Assembly: GCA_032622095.1 (NCBI GenBank)
Contig: CP136069.1
Span: forward strand, 205,584,750 to 205,648,749
Length of the DNA: 64,000 nucleotides
From: Siphonodentalium dalli
Taxonomy: Eukaryota > Mollusca > Scaphopoda > Gadilida > Siphonodentaliidae
Direction: 5' to 3'
Position numbers and translations under genes: made by a program. The notes beneath the pieces are model-generated. The model was not told the origin of the DNA. It was given only the letters and a program-made list of their open reading frames with translations, and did no database searches. Position 1 is the first letter of the stretch; each line of letters starts with the position of its first letter. Shown piece after piece: positions 35,627-45,549 of this stretch.

Positions 35627-36513
35627 CAGAAGGACTTCATTTAAAGATGTTCTGTCCGATTTGACACCAAGTAATTCAGAATTTCCTAAGCCAATTTTTC
35701 GCTTACCATGCAAAAAAACCGAAAAAAAAACCCACTCATTCGTATCACATCGCGAAATTTCAGAAAATATATAAACCCATCAGTAATACGTATAAAACTA
35801 CATATATAAAGCTCGTAAATTAAAACGCTCTTCATTTAATATCTACCGGTGTTTGTAACGGAGGATTACACTCTTTACACGCGGCGAGCATTGAAATCTT
35901 TGATAGGCTGACAAACATGAATTCAAATTTTTTTTAAACTTCCTCTTTTGAAAGTTGATTTCTCGCAATCAAAACCTCATATTTCTGGGTCAAATTTAAG
36001 AATTTTCTGGTATATATAGATATGGCGGGTTATGGTGTCAAACAGGACAGGGCATATTATAAGGTATCACTAGGTATTCGAACCAAAATTTACCATCGCC
36101 TGGCGACTCCCTTCAAAGTCTTCTTCACATAATTAAAGGTATTCTGGCACTCTGTGAGTTTGTATAACATACATGTATCTGAAGCACCAAGAATGTCATA
36201 ATAACTGGCCAAGTGAGTGTTTTGTTCACAGGACATTAACATATCCATGGTCGGGATTCGAACATTCACTGTCTCCGCATCGGTTCCAGTTTAAGGTTCC
36301 AGGTAGCGGAAGGTCTAGTAGAAACACCTACCTCCTGAGAGACTCAAATGTCGAATGAAAGTTCAAAGGTGAAAGGTCGAAAGTAGTAAGTTGACGAGGT
36401 AGATATCTTCCTTTGACACTGCCAGTTTGAGTGGCTAAGTCACGTGACAGTAAATTAGATCGAACAAAGAAGGAAACGAGAGATTATTTTGAGTAATCCA
36501 TGTTTCTATCACT
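35627..36513. other. repeat-poor region downstream of NRARP
   Basis: This lies on the 3' side of the minus-strand NRARP gene, so it probably includes its 3' UTR. The first polyadenylation-like signal on that strand (ATTAAA, plus-strand TTTAAT at 35835-35840) would give a UTR of about 680 nt, which is tentative. No mobile element is recognised. Confidence 0.4.
36439..36448. promoter_or_regulatory. GTCACGTGAC palindromic E-box
   Basis: A perfect 10-bp palindrome matching the binding site class of USF/MITF/TFEB-type bHLH-leucine zipper factors. It lies about 65 bp past the NRARP stop codon. A single site has modest predictive value. Confidence 0.35.
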
Positions 36514-36873
36514 TCATCGGGAAATATTGAAAGAACTTGAGGTCCTGTTGTTCGAATTTATGGTTAGATACCAGGCTATATCACTATGCCCCCCGTACGC
36601 GGCAATGTGCAACGCACTCCAACCGTCCCTGTTTGCCAATTTAATGTCCGCTCCGAACTTCACTAACAACTTCACTAAGTCGAAGTTTCCATCCAGGCAA
36701 CTTTGATGAAGAGCCGTCTGACCTTCTCGGTCGTACAAGTTTATGTTTATCTTCCCTTCACGTGCCTCTAAAATCCGTTGGATTTCGAAAGTGTCACCCT
36801 TGGACACGGCCTCGTGGAAACACTTCTGATAAGGGAATGGCGCGCTATAGTCTGGCTGTGTAACGCACTCCAT
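36514..36873 (-). CDS. NRARP: Notch-regulated ankyrin repeat protein (NRARP) homologue
   Basis: Predicted 119-residue protein. GQTALHQS, VKLLVKFGADI and LANRDGWSALHIAA are hallmark stretches of NRARP, a small protein (114 residues in vertebrates) of two ankyrin repeats behind an N-terminal helical segment. Here the N-terminal region is about residues 14-40, ankyrin repeat 1 about 49-78 and repeat 2 about 82-111. In vertebrates NRARP is a Notch target that binds the NICD-RBPJ complex, lowers Notch signalling and influences LEF1; that role is family knowledge. The start at 36873 has a near-ideal Kozak context (ACCATGG). Upstream in-frame ATGs at 36879 (weak context) and 37038 would add 2 and 55 residues that do not look like the family. 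The frame is intact and uninterrupted, in keeping with the single coding exon of known NRARP genes. A 68-codon frame on the opposite strand is its shadow. Confidence 0.93.
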   Translation of the reverse strand: MECVTQPDYSAPFPYQKCFHEAVSKGDTFEIQRILEAREGKININLYDREGQTALHQSCLDGNFDLVKLLVKFGADIKLANRDGWSALHIAAYGGHSDIAWYLTINSNNRTSSSFNISR

Positions 36874-37115
36874 GGTCATTGAATATGTTGTTGTTGTCGT
36901 TGTTGATGTGTTGTTTGTGGTTTCGAAGTAGTCTGCGTTTATCTGGATGTTTATGTTTAATTGACTCGTAACCTTTTTAGATCGAATGCTATCTAAATGT
37001 AGAATTAACAAGCCATAAACTATAGGCACACCGAACACTCAAATCGAACACACCAAAAACACCAATAAGTTTGTAACAATATTACTCCAGTTAAACCATT
37101 AAAGAATATATATGT
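36874..37115 (-). other. probable NRARP 5' UTR
   Basis: Sequence between the chosen ATG and the start site expected about 25-30 bp below the TATA-like box. It encodes an in-frame but low-complexity extension (Thr/Asn-rich) that I take as untranslated. The extent is inferred from the TATA position only. Confidence 0.4.
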
Positions 37116-37139
37116 CCGTTGTCCAGTTCCGAGTCAGGG

Positions 37140-37146
37140 TTTTATA
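37140..37146 (-). promoter_or_regulatory. TATA-like box upstream of NRARP
   Basis: The minus strand reads TATAAAA within GGATATAAAACCC, about 267 bp before the start codon, giving a plausible 5' UTR of about 240 nt. Confidence 0.5.
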
Positions 37147-37243
37147 TCCATCTAACTTATCGCGGAATGCACCAGTCAACGTTTGACCTGTCTTATACAA
37201 TGTGAAACTTCGCCGTCAGATCTCTCAAGAAAGCCGCGATCTG

Positions 37244-37248
37244 ATTGG
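37244..37248 (-). promoter_or_regulatory. CCAAT box candidate
   Basis: CCAAT on the minus strand (within GACCAATCAG), about 100 bp upstream of the TATA-like box, the usual NF-Y distance. Confidence 0.4.
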
Positions 37249-37298
37249 TCAGAATTGTTGAATGACACAATGAGTTGGTTTATTCAACGTCTGGGTAG

Positions 37299-37307
37299 CG
37301 TGGGAAA
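37299..37307 (+). promoter_or_regulatory. RBPJ/Su(H)-type site upstream of NRARP
   Basis: CGTGGGAAA is a perfect match to the CSL consensus (YGTGGGAA), about 155 bp upstream of the TATA-like box. A weaker TGTGTGAA (37426-37433), fitting the looser fly consensus YGTGDGAA, and a one-mismatch site on the opposite strand (CGTGAGAG, 37405-37412) lie further out. Vertebrate NRARP is directly Notch-activated, so this fits the gene's expected control. Confidence 0.55.
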
Positions 37308-37580
37308 TGAATATAGACATTTTTTATCGGCTGGGATATAGTACAGTGTGCATGTTGGATAACTTAATTGATTGACAGGCGTGTGACCGTTAAGCCCCGC
37401 CTGTCTCTCACGATCGAGCGGGTAGTGTGTGAAGTGGATTTATATGTGGAAATATTGGGCGTACTTTGTCTTTTGGTATCCACAGACATATTTTGATGTT
37501 AGGGAGTATGTGACTTCATGGAGTAGGGACACATGTTAGTGTTCAAAATACTAAATGGTAATAAGCTAAATATGACTAAT
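37308..37580. other. distal upstream region of NRARP
   Basis: No repeat. It contains the weaker CSL-like sites noted above. ATGTTAGTGTTCAAAATAC (37532) is echoed by TTGTTAGTGTTCAAAATG at 38007, on the other side of the next cassette. Confidence 0.4.
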
Positions 37581-37965
37581 ACCCTGTGCCAATGCATTCT
37601 CTTATATATGCGAGTAGACCATAGGTCGCCTCGCATATATAAGAGAATGCATTGGCCTAACAATTTTTATCATTTTTTTTATAAATTTTTCTTACAATAT
37701 TTAGGACATAAAATAAAAAAACATCCATAATCCTGCAGGGAGCCCCACACATATATAGAAGCATATAGAAGAGTGTCGTCTGCTCATGTTTGTCTGGGGC
37801 TCTGTATGGGTGAAATTATAAAATTGTTAATGAATACAAGAAAAAATTATTAAAAATGTAAAAAATTGTTAGGCCAATGCATTCTCTTATATATGCGAGA
37901 CGACCTATGGTCGACTCGCATATATAAGAGAATGCATTGGCACATGGTATATATATGCACAGGGT
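37581..37965. mobile_element. paired-hairpin cassette with core
   Basis: ACCCTGTGCC, hairpin 37587-37665, core 37683-37830 (CCTGCAGGGAGCCCCACAC..GGGCTCTGTATGGGTGAAAT), hairpin 37875-37950, then GGCACATGG and a further GCACAGGGT. GTTAGTGTTCAAAAT flanks both sides at a distance. Confidence 0.85.
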
Positions 37966-38383
37966 AAAAAAGGAACTCTCATGTTATTTGGAAGACATGA
38001 CTTGTTAGTGTTCAAAATGAAAAATATGACCAACACCAACATGTTTTCTCATACTACCAACCAGCGACATGGATAGAGGGTGTCAACCATGGGGGACCAT
38101 AATGGATATAAATGGTCTTAGGACTGTTTCTTATGCTATCCCGGGTGGTTTTTGGTCACCTGTTAGTGTCGGACAACTACTTTACAGTCTTATACCCTGA
38201 ATAAACGCCATACTCATGCTGGGCATTGGTCGACTGCGGAAGTGGCCGTGTACCATATATGTTGTAAGCGGATCTAAATGCTAAGATGTAAATACTATAA
38301 CATTTTCGCTCACATACATACGGACACTCGTTAACTGACCTTATGCAAGTGAAATTGATATAAAATGTATGTCACTATTGTAT
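37966..38383. other. spacer, nothing recognised
   Basis: No gene; only the GTTAGTGTTCAAAATG word shared with 37532. Confidence 0.4.
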
Positions 38384-38836
38384 TTATAAGCATGTATATA
38401 CTTGTACACATATCTCTCCTTCAAGGAGGCAATAAAGATCTCTCTTACTAATTTCTGTTAATCTGGTACATGTTATATCACTTATATACCATGTATTTCT
38501 TTTGTCTACTTTATCTTTACGTGTAGGTTGTCCTTCATTAATGTGTGTTAAAAGACCATTATAAAGTATCTTATCGTATCTTAGAGGGTCTCCGTTGTTG
38601 GGGAGGGGGTTTCCACTTGAAATTTCCAACTGCACCAATCGCCCCATGAACCAGACCAAACTCCCATGGTCGCGAAATTCCTTTTGCACCCCCATGTATT
38701 GATACATTCCAACTGGTACCTCAAAATGTCTAACTGTTGGTAATTGGGTTGGTAATTGGGTTGGACAATTTCCAAATTGTACCTCCAACTTTCCAATCAG
38801 ACACCCTAAGTTGGAAAATGTCCAATTAATGGCCAT
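38384..38836 (-). CDS. unrecognised 150-codon open frame (doubtful)
   Basis: The second half (from GDPLRYDKILYNGLL to CLLEGEICVQVY) looks protein-like, with charged and hydrophobic residues mixed and no repeat. The first half is repetitive (PTQLPTQLPT) and lies in sequence with TTGGTAATTGGG duplications. The last codons with CCTCCTTGAAGGAGAG resemble the end of a retroelement, but I cannot assign a family. It could be a relic of a mobile-element protein or chance. Confidence 0.2.
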   Translation of the reverse strand: MAINWTFSNLGCLIGKLEVQFGNCPTQLPTQLPTVRHFEVPVGMYQYMGVQKEFRDHGSLVWFMGRLVQLEISSGNPLPNNGDPLRYDKILYNGLLTHINEGQPTRKDKVDKRNTWYISDITCTRLTEISKRDLYCLLEGEICVQVYTCL

Positions 38837-39197
38837 TGAGGATCAAAAGTTGAAAAAAATGTGCTGGCGTTGCTCTAAAAACAACATATCCCCCTCTAAT
38901 TACTTGGAAATTCAAACAATGAGATTAATTTCAACCTATATATATATATGGCCAACTCCCTGTCCAATTTTTCAACAAATTAGTTATTTCATGCAATGAT
39001 AAAGGAGCCGGGGTGGTACTTTCCTCTTTCTAGCATGTGCCATTTATCTTTATTATCAGCCATTACAGGATTAATCGGGTGGGAATTTGACGAATCTCTT
39101 TTCTGGCTAACGCCTTCACAGATTATATTGCGCCATTACAAAATCTGGGAACCTTTTGAAGGTTTGACAGGAACCCTTATAACGTCGAAACAATAAC
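38837..39197. other. spacer, nothing recognised
   Basis: AT-rich; no supported gene or repeat. Confidence 0.4.
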
Positions 39198-39567
39198 AGC
39201 ACGGGTATATAATATAACAGCACGGGTATATAATATATAACAGCACGGGTATATAATATAACAGCACGGGTATATAATATAACAGCACGGGTATATAATA
39301 TATAGAGGATCTCACGGGTATATAATATATAACAGCACGGGTATATAATATAACAGCACGGGTATATAATATAACAGCACGGGTATATAATATATAACAG
39401 CACGGGTATATAATATATAGAGGATCTCACGGGTATATAATATATTAACAGCACGGGTATATAATATATAGAGGATCTCACGGGTATATAATATATAGAG
39501 GATCTCACGGGTATATAATATATTTACAGCACGGGTATATAATATAACAGCACGGGTATATAATATA
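39198..39567 (+). repeat. 21-27 bp tandem array (~16 copies)
   Basis: CACGGGTATATAATAT followed by AACAG, ATAACAG or ATAGAGGATCT: three unit types in mixed order. Open frames in it (minus strand, Ile/Tyr/Pro-rich) are by-products. Confidence 0.92.
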
Positions 39568-40109
39568 TTTATTAGTTGTTATCTGTTCCGTATTTAGCTC
39601 TATGCAATGAGAAGGTCCCGACTAGAAGTTTCACTGTGAGCAATTTTGCTTTGAATCGCTTATAATTATGTAATTTCTCAGTTGATAAATTTATTATGCC
39701 TTAACTGCAAATCAACACAGAACATAAGTGCATTAGTACACGAACAAAACATATTTACATATGTATAATACAAATATATATTCACAAGCAGTGACCACCA
39801 GTTAGCCTATTTATCTCCTGGGTAATTATATCAATGTTTATTGAGATATCGGTTCACAAAAGTCACAGAAAAGCATTCAATTTGAGTTGGGACCTTCACC
39901 TACATTATCAAGAACTAAGAAATATGTTCCCCGTGTTATTTTTTTCGATTTTATCAAACCTTCAAAAAGTTCCCAGGTTTTGTACTGGCGGAATATTATC
40001 TCTACGGGCGTTAGCCAGAGTAGAGATTCATGGCATGATATAGGTTGGAAATGGCCATCAGTTGGGAATTTTTATGTATACCAGTCAGTTGGAAAGTTCC
40101 AACTCCAGT
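39568..40109. other. mostly unique region
   Basis: TTAGCCAGAGTAGAGATTC at about 40010 recurs at 45577, so this region includes a fragment of a dispersed repeat. The overlapping 69- and 103-codon plus-strand frames are not recognised. Confidence 0.4.
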
Positions 40110-40133
40110 GGGGGGGGGGGGGGGGGGGGGGGG
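40110..40133 (+). repeat. poly-G tract (G24)
   Basis: Twenty-four consecutive G, the longest homopolymer of its kind here; potential quadruplex. Confidence 0.95.
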
Positions 40134-40183
40134 TGGTGGGTGCAAATGGTATTTGCGAACATTGGATTTTGGTCTGGTTCAAG

Positions 40184-40184
<1 letters not shown>

Positions 40185-40270
<86 letters not shown>
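40185..40270 (+). repeat. (TA)n(GA)n compound microsatellite
   Basis: A short TA run followed by about 70 bp of GA. Confidence 0.95.
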
Positions 40271-40271
<1 letters not shown>

Positions 40272-40781
40272 TGCAGTTGGAAATAAAATGTATCAAGGTT
40301 GACACCCCACAGCAGTGATCGACCCCTAGCTATATATATATACGAAGCTATATAGACGTATATAGGGCAGAGGAATGTAAAGACAAATTTGAATAATCGT
40401 GACTGTTATGTGCTTTTTGGTTAATCAATATCAATTTTGATAATTTTTCTGAAGAAAACTCAAACTTTATACCCAAATCAGCAGTCTCCAATTTCAAGTT
40501 GCCTTTAGATCTCTGAGGTTAACATGATTGTGTTCAGGTGAAAATGTTTTATATCAACAAAATTTGTTTTTTAACAGATGAATTGTTTGTCAATATTACC
40601 AGTAAGTCTTCAATTATTATGAACTATAAGTATGGTAAAATGAAATAGTGACATTTGCAGTAAATAATGTTGTGTTGCCAGTTTTCAAGGCATGCTACAT
40701 ATATACTCACTACTCTATAATTTGAGTATATATGGTCCTTAAAGATCCACAATCCGATTTAACGCCCCTGAATTAATATTT
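40271..40781. other. unique AT-rich region, nothing recognised
   Basis: No gene or repeat beyond short TA runs. Confidence 0.4.
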
Positions 40782-41130
40782 CTTTGGTTTCGGGGGCAAA
40801 AAATATATTTGATTAGAGTCGAGGAACCCACCAATCAAAGATCATCAAAGCTCAGAGTTATCAGATATCGATTTTTGAATCTGTTATTTTTCACCACCTG
40901 GATTATTTGGCGGCCTAACAAATATTCGACAAGCCGACCGACGTACTCCCGATACCAAATTGCGTTGAACAAAATTTGAAATACATTGTATAACACCTTT
41001 TGATAAAAATTATACCAGAATTGACAGTGGTTAGCATTATTTTTTTTTTGTAATAATCGATTCTGATAACTAAAGCGTCTTTTGAAGAAATGATGTTGTT
41101 GTTGTTGGCATCTGATTGAGTACCTTTAAT
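40782..41130 (+). repeat. dispersed repeat (copy 2)
   Basis: Second copy of the 31250-31583 repeat; same orientation and same landmark words, with a short GGGGG in place of the G17 tract. Confidence 0.8.
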
Positions 41131-41513
41131 ATAAACATAATGTCCCCCCCCTCTGAACGAAGTCACGTCGCTCCTGCTTTGAACAAAAAACTATTTGAAC
41201 CGAATTCAAGACAGGACATCAAGGGAAGAAGAAACCACGAACAAGTCCGACATTCACTGGGCTGACTTCATAGTTCGTCATTGAGTTTGAAGAATACCGT
41301 GAGAGAATATCGTAATTGACATGGGAATTTTCTAGGTCGGCGCGGCGCGCCGCCCCATCTTGACACTAATGTTTTGCGAACCAGGGCGGTAATGTTATTT
41401 GGAAGCAGTTTAACCCAATACGGATTAACGACTGATGAATATATGCGCTGCTCAATTCATGCATGATCAGGGTCGATTCCATAGACGTACGGCCAGGGGG
41501 AGGGGCGGGTGAA
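41131..41513. other. spacer, nothing recognised
   Basis: Contains GGCGCGGCGCGCC near 41339, a rare GC-rich word. No gene seen. Confidence 0.4.
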
Positions 41514-41675
41514 CTGCAGCCGGTATTTACTTCATGTAAGAATACACTAACCCTAACCCCAATCCAGCTAGTTCTAACCCTGACCCTAACCCTAACCCTG
41601 ATACATATTGAGAATGGAAACGTGTGTGTGTGTGTGTTTTTTCTTGTATTCTTACATGAAGGATATACACTGCAG
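41514..41675. repeat. inverted repeat enclosing telomere-like DNA
   Basis: CTGCAGCCGGTATTTACTTC..ATGTAAGAATACA (41514-41546) is complementary to 41645-41675 (GTATTCTTACATGAAGG..CACTGCAG). The enclosed DNA has telomere-like CCCTAA repeats and a GT microsatellite. Confidence 0.85.
41547..41602 (+). repeat. interstitial telomere-like (CCCTAA)n tract
   Basis: CTAACCCTAACCCC and CCCTGACCCTAACCCTAAC correspond to the metazoan TTAGGG telomere repeat, slightly degenerate. Confidence 0.85.
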
Positions 41676-42103
41676 CTCCCCAAACGACTTGAAAGCTCAA
41701 AATTCGGGGGAATTTTCTGGCAAATTTGGAGATATTTTCTGTCAAATTGAATGGTATTTCAGGGGTAAATTAGGGCAAATTACAGTATTTTTCACATTTC
41801 TGCCCGTATGATACACATTTAAGGTTAATTTGAATCTATTTTGGTTATATTTATGTGTATATACAAGGTATATTCTACACAAACTTTATTACAACCATGA
41901 GTATATCGTGTATTAAAAATAAATTTGGGCAAAAAGTCTCAGCCCCCGCCCCCTAAAAATTCGGGCGCCCGTACAGCTACGGTCCATTCCCACATGTAGA
42001 CCGATATTATACACTACCTTTACCTTTCCTGCATCCTGTACGATATTTCAACCTCTTCATTCGTTCAGCCATGGACCCTGCGAGATTAAACACTCACGTT
42101 AGA
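41676..42103. other. spacer, nothing recognised
   Basis: Words such as AATTCGGGGGAATTTTC and TTCGGGCGCCCGTACAG hint at an old repeat. No gene seen. Confidence 0.4.
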
Positions 42104-43637
42104 CAGGGGGGGGGGGTCTGCAAAAAAATTCCGTATATAGGGCCGGGGTGGGTGGGTGGTCCAGAGGCGGAAAAAATGTTGCTTGTAAATTTTTTCCAAA
42201 ATGGTTTTTTTTCAAACAATTTACAAGTACTGACCATGTAATGTTGTTTGTAAGCATGTTAGTACCATGATTGTTGGTATAGGGCTATATAGGCAGCTAA
42301 AGTGACTCTTTAGCCTCAGATTTAGCAACATTCTGGATTTCACAGTATCCCGGACCACTTCACAGTGGACCACTGTATTAACGTTCAGGAAACTTATGAT
42401 CAACGGAAGAAATATTTAGTAACAAAATTAATATATTATCTGAATAAAAGTAATAAAACAAAAAAACTCTATCACTAATTGGATACTACATGGTGAATAC
42501 TCAATGATGACTACTAGTAGATATCATTAACCTGATTGTTGCATAACATGAAATTGAAAAGGGTATCTCTTAAATTTCTAATGTCTGAAATACTGTCTTG
42601 TTCTGGCATGTAATCAAATTCATTCCTTCTGGTTATTTCTCATCTTGAATGATTGCAAGTAATGTTAATTTGCAACAATTATCCAAATAAAACTGAATTG
42701 GTTATGATGAATGGCATTACTGTTTACTGCTCAGACAATCCCAAATGAAGGTGACGCTATTCTCATTGAATTTCCGAACTTCATCTGGGAGCTTTACCGC
42801 TCAACAAGACGAAACTGAAATACTAATTGTATACTGTTATCACTTACAAATAGATGAACTGAAATAATGTGATGCATTCAGATGCATTGAGAAATGACAA
42901 CCGACACTTAACTTATATTGCAAAAACTTTGTACAGGGCCCATAACTCTGGTAGGCATTGGTGGTCACAACCCGCGATATTATGCATATTCGTCCCCCAT
43001 TTGTGGTCCGTCACCATGCCATAGGGCATCAAATATGACAACTGACGGACAGACGGCTCGAGACGTCAACTATATATCCGCCGACTAATATCGGGCAGTA
43101 TAATAACCATATATCTACATGTATGTGTATACATTACCAAAAAACAATTCCCCTCCCACCCCATCCCGTTGGATAAGACTAAAGAGTTGTTTGATCATGC
43201 ATATATAATTGTGGAACCCCTGACCTGTTTACCACTATTTACACTGGCCAGTGTTCTCTGTCAGACACAACCCACTCGATATATTAAGGCTATAATGGGG
43301 TCTTGGGCAATTTGTGACATATAGTGTACCTGCAATGCTTAATTAATATTGTTGTTAGATACTGAAAACACCATGCAGGAAACACATGGAAATACAGTAT
43401 ATTTTTCGTTTTTCTGATCTGTGTTTACCAATTAGTAAGGCAGTTAACACAGTTATTGAAGAACGGCTAAAAAAACCTCTGAAATTTTTATAAAAACATG
43501 AGAAACGGGGGGTGGGTCCCCAAAATTTTGGTGGAAAAAAATATTTTTTTTGCAAAAATGGGGTGGTGGGTCCCTCGAGGTCGGAAAAAAACTTTTTGGG
43601 CCCTATATGTGCAATTTTTTTCCAGACCCCCCCCCTG
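42104..43637 (-). mobile_element. CAGGG-ended element, copy B (1534 bp), 7-bp target duplication
   Basis: Starts CAGGGGGGGGGGGTCTGC and ends CCAGACCCCCCCCCTG; CGTTAGA lies directly outside both ends (42097-42103 and 43638-43644). The interior is the reverse complement of copy A (21557-22910): the GGTGGTCCAGAGG, CAACATTACATGGTCAG-type and GCCATAGGGCAT blocks run in opposite order. No transposase frame. Confidence 0.88.
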
Positions 43638-43734
43638 CGTTAGATGGGGATTTCCGTTAGACTATATGTATCTGCGTAGCTGAGTTTTAAGTGAGTGAAG
43701 CAGGAGCAGCGAGACAGAGGGGAATGCGCCCGTA

Positions 43735-43838
43735 CCACAGGTCCCCAGAATTTTTTTTTACCCCACCCCAATAGTACTTAATCTATAGGATTAAGTACTA
43801 TTGGGGTTGGGGTCAATTTTTGTTCTGGGGACCTGTGG
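43735..43838. mobile_element. 104-bp near-perfect palindromic element
   Basis: CCACAGGTCCCCAGAA at the left and TTCTGGGGACCTGTGG at the right; the interior CCCCAATAGTACTTAATC pairs with GATTAAGTACTATTGGGG. CCCGTA flanks both sides (43729-43734 and 43839-43844), consistent with a 6-7 bp target duplication. Confidence 0.8.
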
Positions 43839-44430
43839 CCCGTACATGGTCAATGTGAGAAGGGTCTCAACCCCCCCATTTTATGGTACGCGGGATTCAG
43901 GCGGGATCTTAAATGGTATACATTCGGGATTCAAATAAATATGCCGGAACGAGACTTTGGTGAAGACATTTTATTGTATTTGATGCATAGCTATAGAATG
44001 GGCATTTTAGCCTTTTTTTTAAATTCGTTTTCGTGTCTCATTCTGTTAACCTTTTCACTGCTATCCGGTCATCAGTGGAAATAGAGTAATATGTAGCCAC
44101 AGTGCGTGTTCTCTTAATATGGAACAGTTTGGTAGAATACTATTGAGAAAAGTTATGAAAATATAGGCTGTATTGGAGTGTGAAGTTTCTTAACTGGCAT
44201 TCAGTCTGAAATCAATCTTTTTTTATTGAAGACTTTTGTCGACTGCAATTCATTCTGCATTATTCTGAGAAACCTAACTGTCCATAATCATTTGAAAATT
44301 GATTAGATCAACCCAGAATGAATGAATCAATGACAAAAAATGTTAGATTTAATTACGAAAATATACATGATGACAGCGGTCAGACCAGCTCAGCCAGGGG
44401 AATGACCTCTACCTTACAGCTTGCTTCCGG
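43839..44430. other. spacer, nothing recognised
   Basis: No gene or repeat seen. Confidence 0.4.
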
Positions 44431-44548
44431 CTTTGGAATGCTGGCGATGTGCAAGGCCTTCCGGTATATCACGTGGTATGCTATATATTTTGGAATGCTG
44501 CCGATGCGGAAGGCCTTCCGGTGTACCATGTGATATGCCATATATTTT
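44431..44548 (+). repeat. 57-bp tandem duplication
   Basis: TTTGGAATGCTG(G/C)CGATG and AAGGCCTTCCGGT occur at 44432 and 44489; both units end in ATATATTTT. Confidence 0.9.
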
Positions 44549-44755
44549 CGCTAGCAAACCGTGACCAAAAACTTCCGCCATGACTAAGCTGGCGTATTAA
44601 TCGGAAGTGGTTATCATAGTATGAGGTTTAATGAGTCTTACATTAAGACATCCTTTCCGGATTTTCTTTGATACGTGGGAGGTGGAAGTGCATCTTCACG
44701 CGTACTGTTTTATGATATATGGCTCACTTCGAAATGTATGGGTGGAAGCGCGCAT

Positions 44756-44994
44756 ATAACCTTTCTATACTAAATGGATTCTCCCATTCAGCTATAAACA
44801 TATACAGCGGTGTTAGGGAAAGGTCTATTATTCATTTGGAGGGGTGTTTAGGAAAAATAACAGATAAGTACAGAAGGAGTCCAATTTATTGGGGGGAAAT
44901 GTTCAGATAATAAGTTCAGCGATTGAACTTATTATCTGAACATTTCCTACGTGATAACTACTCGTCAATGAGTATTTAGTACAGAAATGGTTAA
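44756..44994. mobile_element. TATACTAAATGG-family TTAA element, uninterrupted
   Basis: Left end (A)TAACCTTTCTATACTAAA (first TTAA base mutated), right end TTTAGTACAGAAATGGTTAA, inverted. At the centre CAGATAATAAGTTCA meets TGAACTTATTATCTG, a short perfect hairpin. This is the reference for the interrupted copy at 28278. Confidence 0.85.
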
Positions 44995-45107
44995 ACAAGA
45001 TACCATTAAATAGGTATGAATATCAAGGCAGGAGATTTTTCAAATTTTCTAATTCGAAAAATTACATTAGCACCCTACCATTTGGGGTGCATGCTGGTGG
45101 GTGGTGT

Positions 45108-45120
45108 GGGGGGGGGGGGG
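45108..45120 (+). repeat. poly-G tract (G13)
   Basis: Thirteen G flanked by TGCATGC on both sides at short distance. Confidence 0.95.
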
Positions 45121-45437
45121 TGCATGCGAATTTCCCAACTTGTTCCTCAATCTTTCCATTGTTGCAAATCTCCAACCAAACACAATATGGTTCGATATGT
45201 ACTCACTGGTGACCGAAAGTAGGAAGATATTCCACTTTTGGTTTAAAAATAATAAATAAATTTTACACTACATTCTGGTTGGAATATTAAACAATCAGGA
45301 CAAATTCAATGTAATTTTGGACTGAAAATTCCTACTAATTGCCCTATCAACTTGACACCATCCTGGTTTGATGCTGGCTGATGACGTAATATCAACTCAC
45401 ATAATTAAATTGTCATCTATATACATCCATATATGTA
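45121..45437. other. spacer, nothing recognised
   Basis: No gene seen. Confidence 0.4.
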
Positions 45438-45549
45438 TTTGTTGCTACTTATTTTGTTCCATATTCAATGTTCTTGTCTTGTTATTCTATGTTAATGTAC
45501 ATTTGACCATACATGGTGTAATGTACAAATAAACTTTGATTGATTGATA
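45438..45549 (+). mobile_element. LINE 3' end with (TGAT)n tail
   Basis: ATTTGACCATACATGGTGTA and GTACAAATAAAC, then TTTGATTGATTGATA, match the reverse complement of 57640-57770, which adjoins a reverse-transcriptase fragment. This is a severely 5'-truncated copy of the same non-LTR element. Confidence 0.75.

Noticed and set aside
36500-36706. 68-codon plus-strand frame
   Set aside because: Antisense shadow of NRARP.
41514-41675. True chromosome end
   Set aside because: The CCCTAA tract is only about 55 bp, degenerate, and lies inside an inverted repeat with ordinary sequence on both sides.
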